From an archaeon (GTDB lineage Archaea; Nanobdellota; Nanobdellia; SCGC-AAA011-G17; GW2011-AR17): DNA of 9,655 nt. Positions 9,084 through 9,655 of this stretch are shown piece after piece. The stretch's first letter is position 1. Each line of letters begins with the position of its first letter. The notes beneath the pieces were generated by a model. The model made no database searches and had not been told where the DNA came from. It saw only the letters and a program-made list of their open reading frames with translations. Location of the stretch: NCBI GenBank assembly GCA_023245755.1, contig JAHFJQ010000036.1, positions 1 to 9,655 of the forward strand, written 5' to 3'. Position numbers and translations under genes: made by a program.

Positions 9084-9655
9084 ATGAAAAACTTCTGGGA
9101 TATTGTCAATCATGTCGTAAGGGAGGCAGATATCATTCTTCTTGTACTAGATGCACGTTTTCCGGAGCAAACAGATAACCCAGAACTCATTGACAAAGCA
9201 GGAGAAAAAGATATTATATACGTACTGAACAAATCTGATCTCGTAAGTAGAGAAGTACTCCTAAAATGGAAAAAGAAATACCCTAACTGTATATATATAT
9301 CTGCAAAAGAACACCAAGGAACAACCGTACTCTTGCATAAGATTCTTGAGATAGCCCAAGGACAAAAAGTTTCTGTAGGTGTTGTTGGCTATCCAAATAC
9401 CGGCAAGAGCTCAGTCATTAACGCACTCAAAGGAAGGAAATCTGCAAGTACTTCTCCACATTCAGGACACACAAAAGCAAAACAACTGGTAAAGATTACA
9501 GATAACGTCTACCTCATGGACACACCAGGAGTTCTCCCCTACATGGAGAAAGATACAGTCAAACTTGCAATGATCGGTGCAACAGATTTTACAAAAACAA
9601 AAGACCCAGACTTAGCAGCAATGGAACTGATTAAGAACAAAAAAAGGATCATTTG
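9084..9655 (+). CDS. Circularly permuted YlqF/NOG-like GTPase, probable ribosome-assembly factor (5' part)
   Basis: The first 190 codons of a GTPase whose 3' end is outside the window. The GTP-binding motifs occur in circularly permuted order: G4 NKSD (49-52), G5 SAK (73-75), G1 P-loop GYPNTGKSS (102-110), G2 candidate Thr130 in SGHTK, and G3 DTPG (146-149). This G4-G5-G1-G2-G3 order defines the YlqF/RbgA, YjeQ and NOG2/Nug families. The opening ADIILLVLDARFPEQT and the segment after the P-loop match YlqF-like proteins, which act in assembly of the large ribosomal subunit. All motifs look intact. The protein is cytoplasmic. It starts on the plus strand, 83 bp from the divergent cysteine-rich gene, and appears unrelated to the surface genes. 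Confidence 0.88.
   Translation, partial: MKNFWDIVNHVVREADIILLVLDARFPEQTDNPELIDKAGEKDIIYVLNKSDLVSREVLLKWKKKYPNCIYISAKEHQGTTVLLHKILEIAQGQKVSVGVVGYPNTGKSSVINALKGRKSASTSPHSGHTKAKQLVKITDNVYLMDTPGVLPYMEKDTVKLAMIGATDFTKTKDPDLAAMELIKNKKRII

Overview
This AT-rich window most likely comes from an archaeon, probably a small-genome DPANN lineage of the Woesearchaeota/Pacearchaeota type. Several genes have an archaeal TATA-like box, some with a BRE-like purine element, about 25-28 nt before a leaderless start codon. Genes end in T-rich tracts rather than bacterial stem-loop terminators. The circularly permuted GTPase and the small basic protein also look archaeal. The lineage is inferred from gene style, since no marker phylogeny can be run here.

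Layout. (1) 1-1018, minus: the N-terminal part of a RecB/Cas4-like PD-(D/E)XK nuclease (cut by the window edge), preceded by a VapC PIN toxin and an overlapping AbrB-fold antitoxin. (2) 1100-3569, minus: a tight four-gene unit behind a strong BRE/TATA promoter. In transcription order it encodes a small secreted protein, a membrane-anchored protein with Ig-like domains, a cysteine-rich putative lipoprotein and a CrtO-like acyltransferase. (3) 3662-4012, minus: a one-domain Ig-like lipoprotein with its own promoter and terminator. (4) 4087-8153, minus: a two-gene unit. The first gene encodes a secreted protein with a divergent LysM-like N-terminus, a Pro/Ala linker and a C-terminal region resembling an outer-membrane beta-barrel. 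The second encodes an 895-residue S-layer-like protein of Ig-like domains, cadherin-like domains and calcium-binding repeats. A double hairpin lies between them, and one stem contains the ribosome binding site of the second gene. (5) 8292-8510, plus: a small basic protein of unknown function. It overlaps tail to tail with 8500-9000, minus, a signal peptide/eight-cysteine/single-TM protein. (6) 9084-9655, plus: the start of a circularly permuted YlqF-like GTPase, probably for ribosome assembly.

Seven of the twelve genes encode proteins with export signals, anchored in different ways: lipobox, C-terminal TM, possible barrel, or possible amphipathic tail. I read 1100-9000 as a cell-surface island: a calcium-dependent S-layer-like protein, smaller partners that share its Ig-like module, and an acyltransferase that may modify a lipid or surface component. 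The least expected element is the beta-barrel-like protein, because this kind of archaeon is not known to have an outer membrane. The double hairpin ahead of the large surface gene is a good candidate for post-transcriptional control.
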